Below, in pieces: positions 5,797 through 6,050 of a stretch of DNA of 6,050 bases. This DNA comes from Nitrososphaeraceae archaeon (GTDB lineage: Archaea; Thermoproteota; Nitrososphaeria; Nitrososphaerales; Nitrososphaeraceae): NCBI GenBank assembly GCA_030038695.1, contig JASHSN010000279.1:1-6050 (forward strand). The letters are read 5' to 3'. The position numbers and the translations under genes were made by a program. The notes below the pieces were generated by a model that saw only the letters and a program-made list of their open reading frames with translations, was not told the DNA's origin and searched no databases. How positions within the stretch are numbered: position 1 is the first letter of the stretch; each line of letters starts with the position of its first letter.

Positions 5797-6050
5797 CTAT
5801 TTGCCAAGAGCAAACCTAATACCATTTTGCTCCAGTTTCTTTTGAACATTTTTGATTATATTTAGTGCTAGTTCACTAGAACCAGTCTTATTGATAATAG
5901 ATTGGTCCACTTCATCATGGACACCCATTGTTGATGTGGATGAATAAGAAGAGATTGCCTTAGAGGTCGATATATATCCAGGTGCGGACGCGAGTACTGT
6001 GCTTTTAAAACTGATATTGTTATTGCCTTTTGAATTGGGTTCTATTTGTA
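5797..6050 (-). CDS. C-terminal part of an unrecognised protein (partial, enters from right edge)
   Basis: A minus-strand frame stays open from the window edge for 83 residues and ends at a TAG on 5797-5799. The visible part begins with a Ser/Thr/Asn-rich, low-complexity stretch (about the first 41 residues, including ISTSKAISSYSSTST), then changes to an amphipathic, probably helical tail with ELALNIIKNVQKKLEQNG. No membrane segment, catalytic motif or known domain can be seen. The only Met in frame (5928-5926) would instead give a 43-residue protein, with a TATATAT run at 5977-5971 centred about 46 nt upstream. The longer partial gene is preferred because the frame is open throughout, but the shorter reading cannot be excluded. 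A chance open frame is possible, though 83 codons without a stop in DNA this AT-rich argues against it. Confidence 0.45.
   Translation of the reverse strand, partial: QIEPNSKGNNNISFKSTVLASAPGYISTSKAISSYSSTSTMGVHDEVDQSIINKTGSSELALNIIKNVQKKLEQNGIRFALGK

Noticed and set aside
5604..5819. A 71-codon plus-strand frame to the right of the two-TM gene
   Set aside because: It starts within the two-TM gene on the opposite strand and crosses that gene's promoter and the end of the right-edge gene. The translation shows no domain-like pattern.
1..6050. CRISPR arrays, insertion sequences, tRNA or rRNA genes, and defence systems
   Set aside because: No regularly spaced direct repeats, transposase-like frame, terminal inverted repeats, cloverleaf-like sequence or nuclease/NTPase motifs were seen on reading both strands.

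Overview
This window looks like chromosomal DNA from an archaeon, most probably an ammonia-oxidising thaumarchaeote (class Nitrososphaeria). An AT-rich Nitrososphaerales lineage such as a Nitrosocosmicus-like organism would fit. The evidence is AT-rich DNA, TATA-like boxes 20-30 nt ahead of several start codons with no usable Shine-Dalgarno sequence (the archaeal leaderless pattern), a geranylgeranyl-reductase-family flavoprotein, and short U-tract terminators. The lineage is inferred from style and protein flavour; no rRNA or other taxonomic marker is present.

Layout, left to right. (1) The first 25 codons of a minus-strand gene run off the left edge and look like a signal peptide or membrane anchor. 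(2) A 389-nt divergent intergenic region (78-466) holds a TATA-like box for each flanking gene, a 13-nt perfect palindrome and small inverted repeats, but no credible gene. (3) A plus-strand pair follows: a 344-aa FAD-dependent oxidoreductase of the geranylgeranyl reductase family (467-1501) and, 85 nt later, an 824-aa polytopic membrane protein with a central spermidine-synthase-like Rossmann domain (1587-4061). (4) A 115-nt convergent gap (4062-4176) carries hairpins and U5 tracts usable on both strands. (5) On the minus strand are a compact 303-aa GT4-type glycosyltransferase (4177-5088) and, 39 nt upstream of it, a 170-aa protein with two transmembrane segments (5128-5640). (6) A minus-strand reading frame of at least 83 codons enters from the right edge and stops at 5797-5799.

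Most of the content points to the cell envelope: a probable isoprenoid or lipid reductase, a large membrane enzyme-like protein of unknown reaction, a glycosyltransferase and a small membrane protein. The plus-strand pair may be co-transcribed, and the two-TM protein plus glycosyltransferase may form a second unit transcribed towards it. I see no mobile element, CRISPR array, tRNA or rRNA, and nothing that clearly amounts to a new multi-gene system. The most interesting items are the altered active-site motif of the spermidine-synthase-like membrane protein, the altered FAD motif of the reductase, the reduced glycosyltransferase, and the architecture of the regulatory regions.
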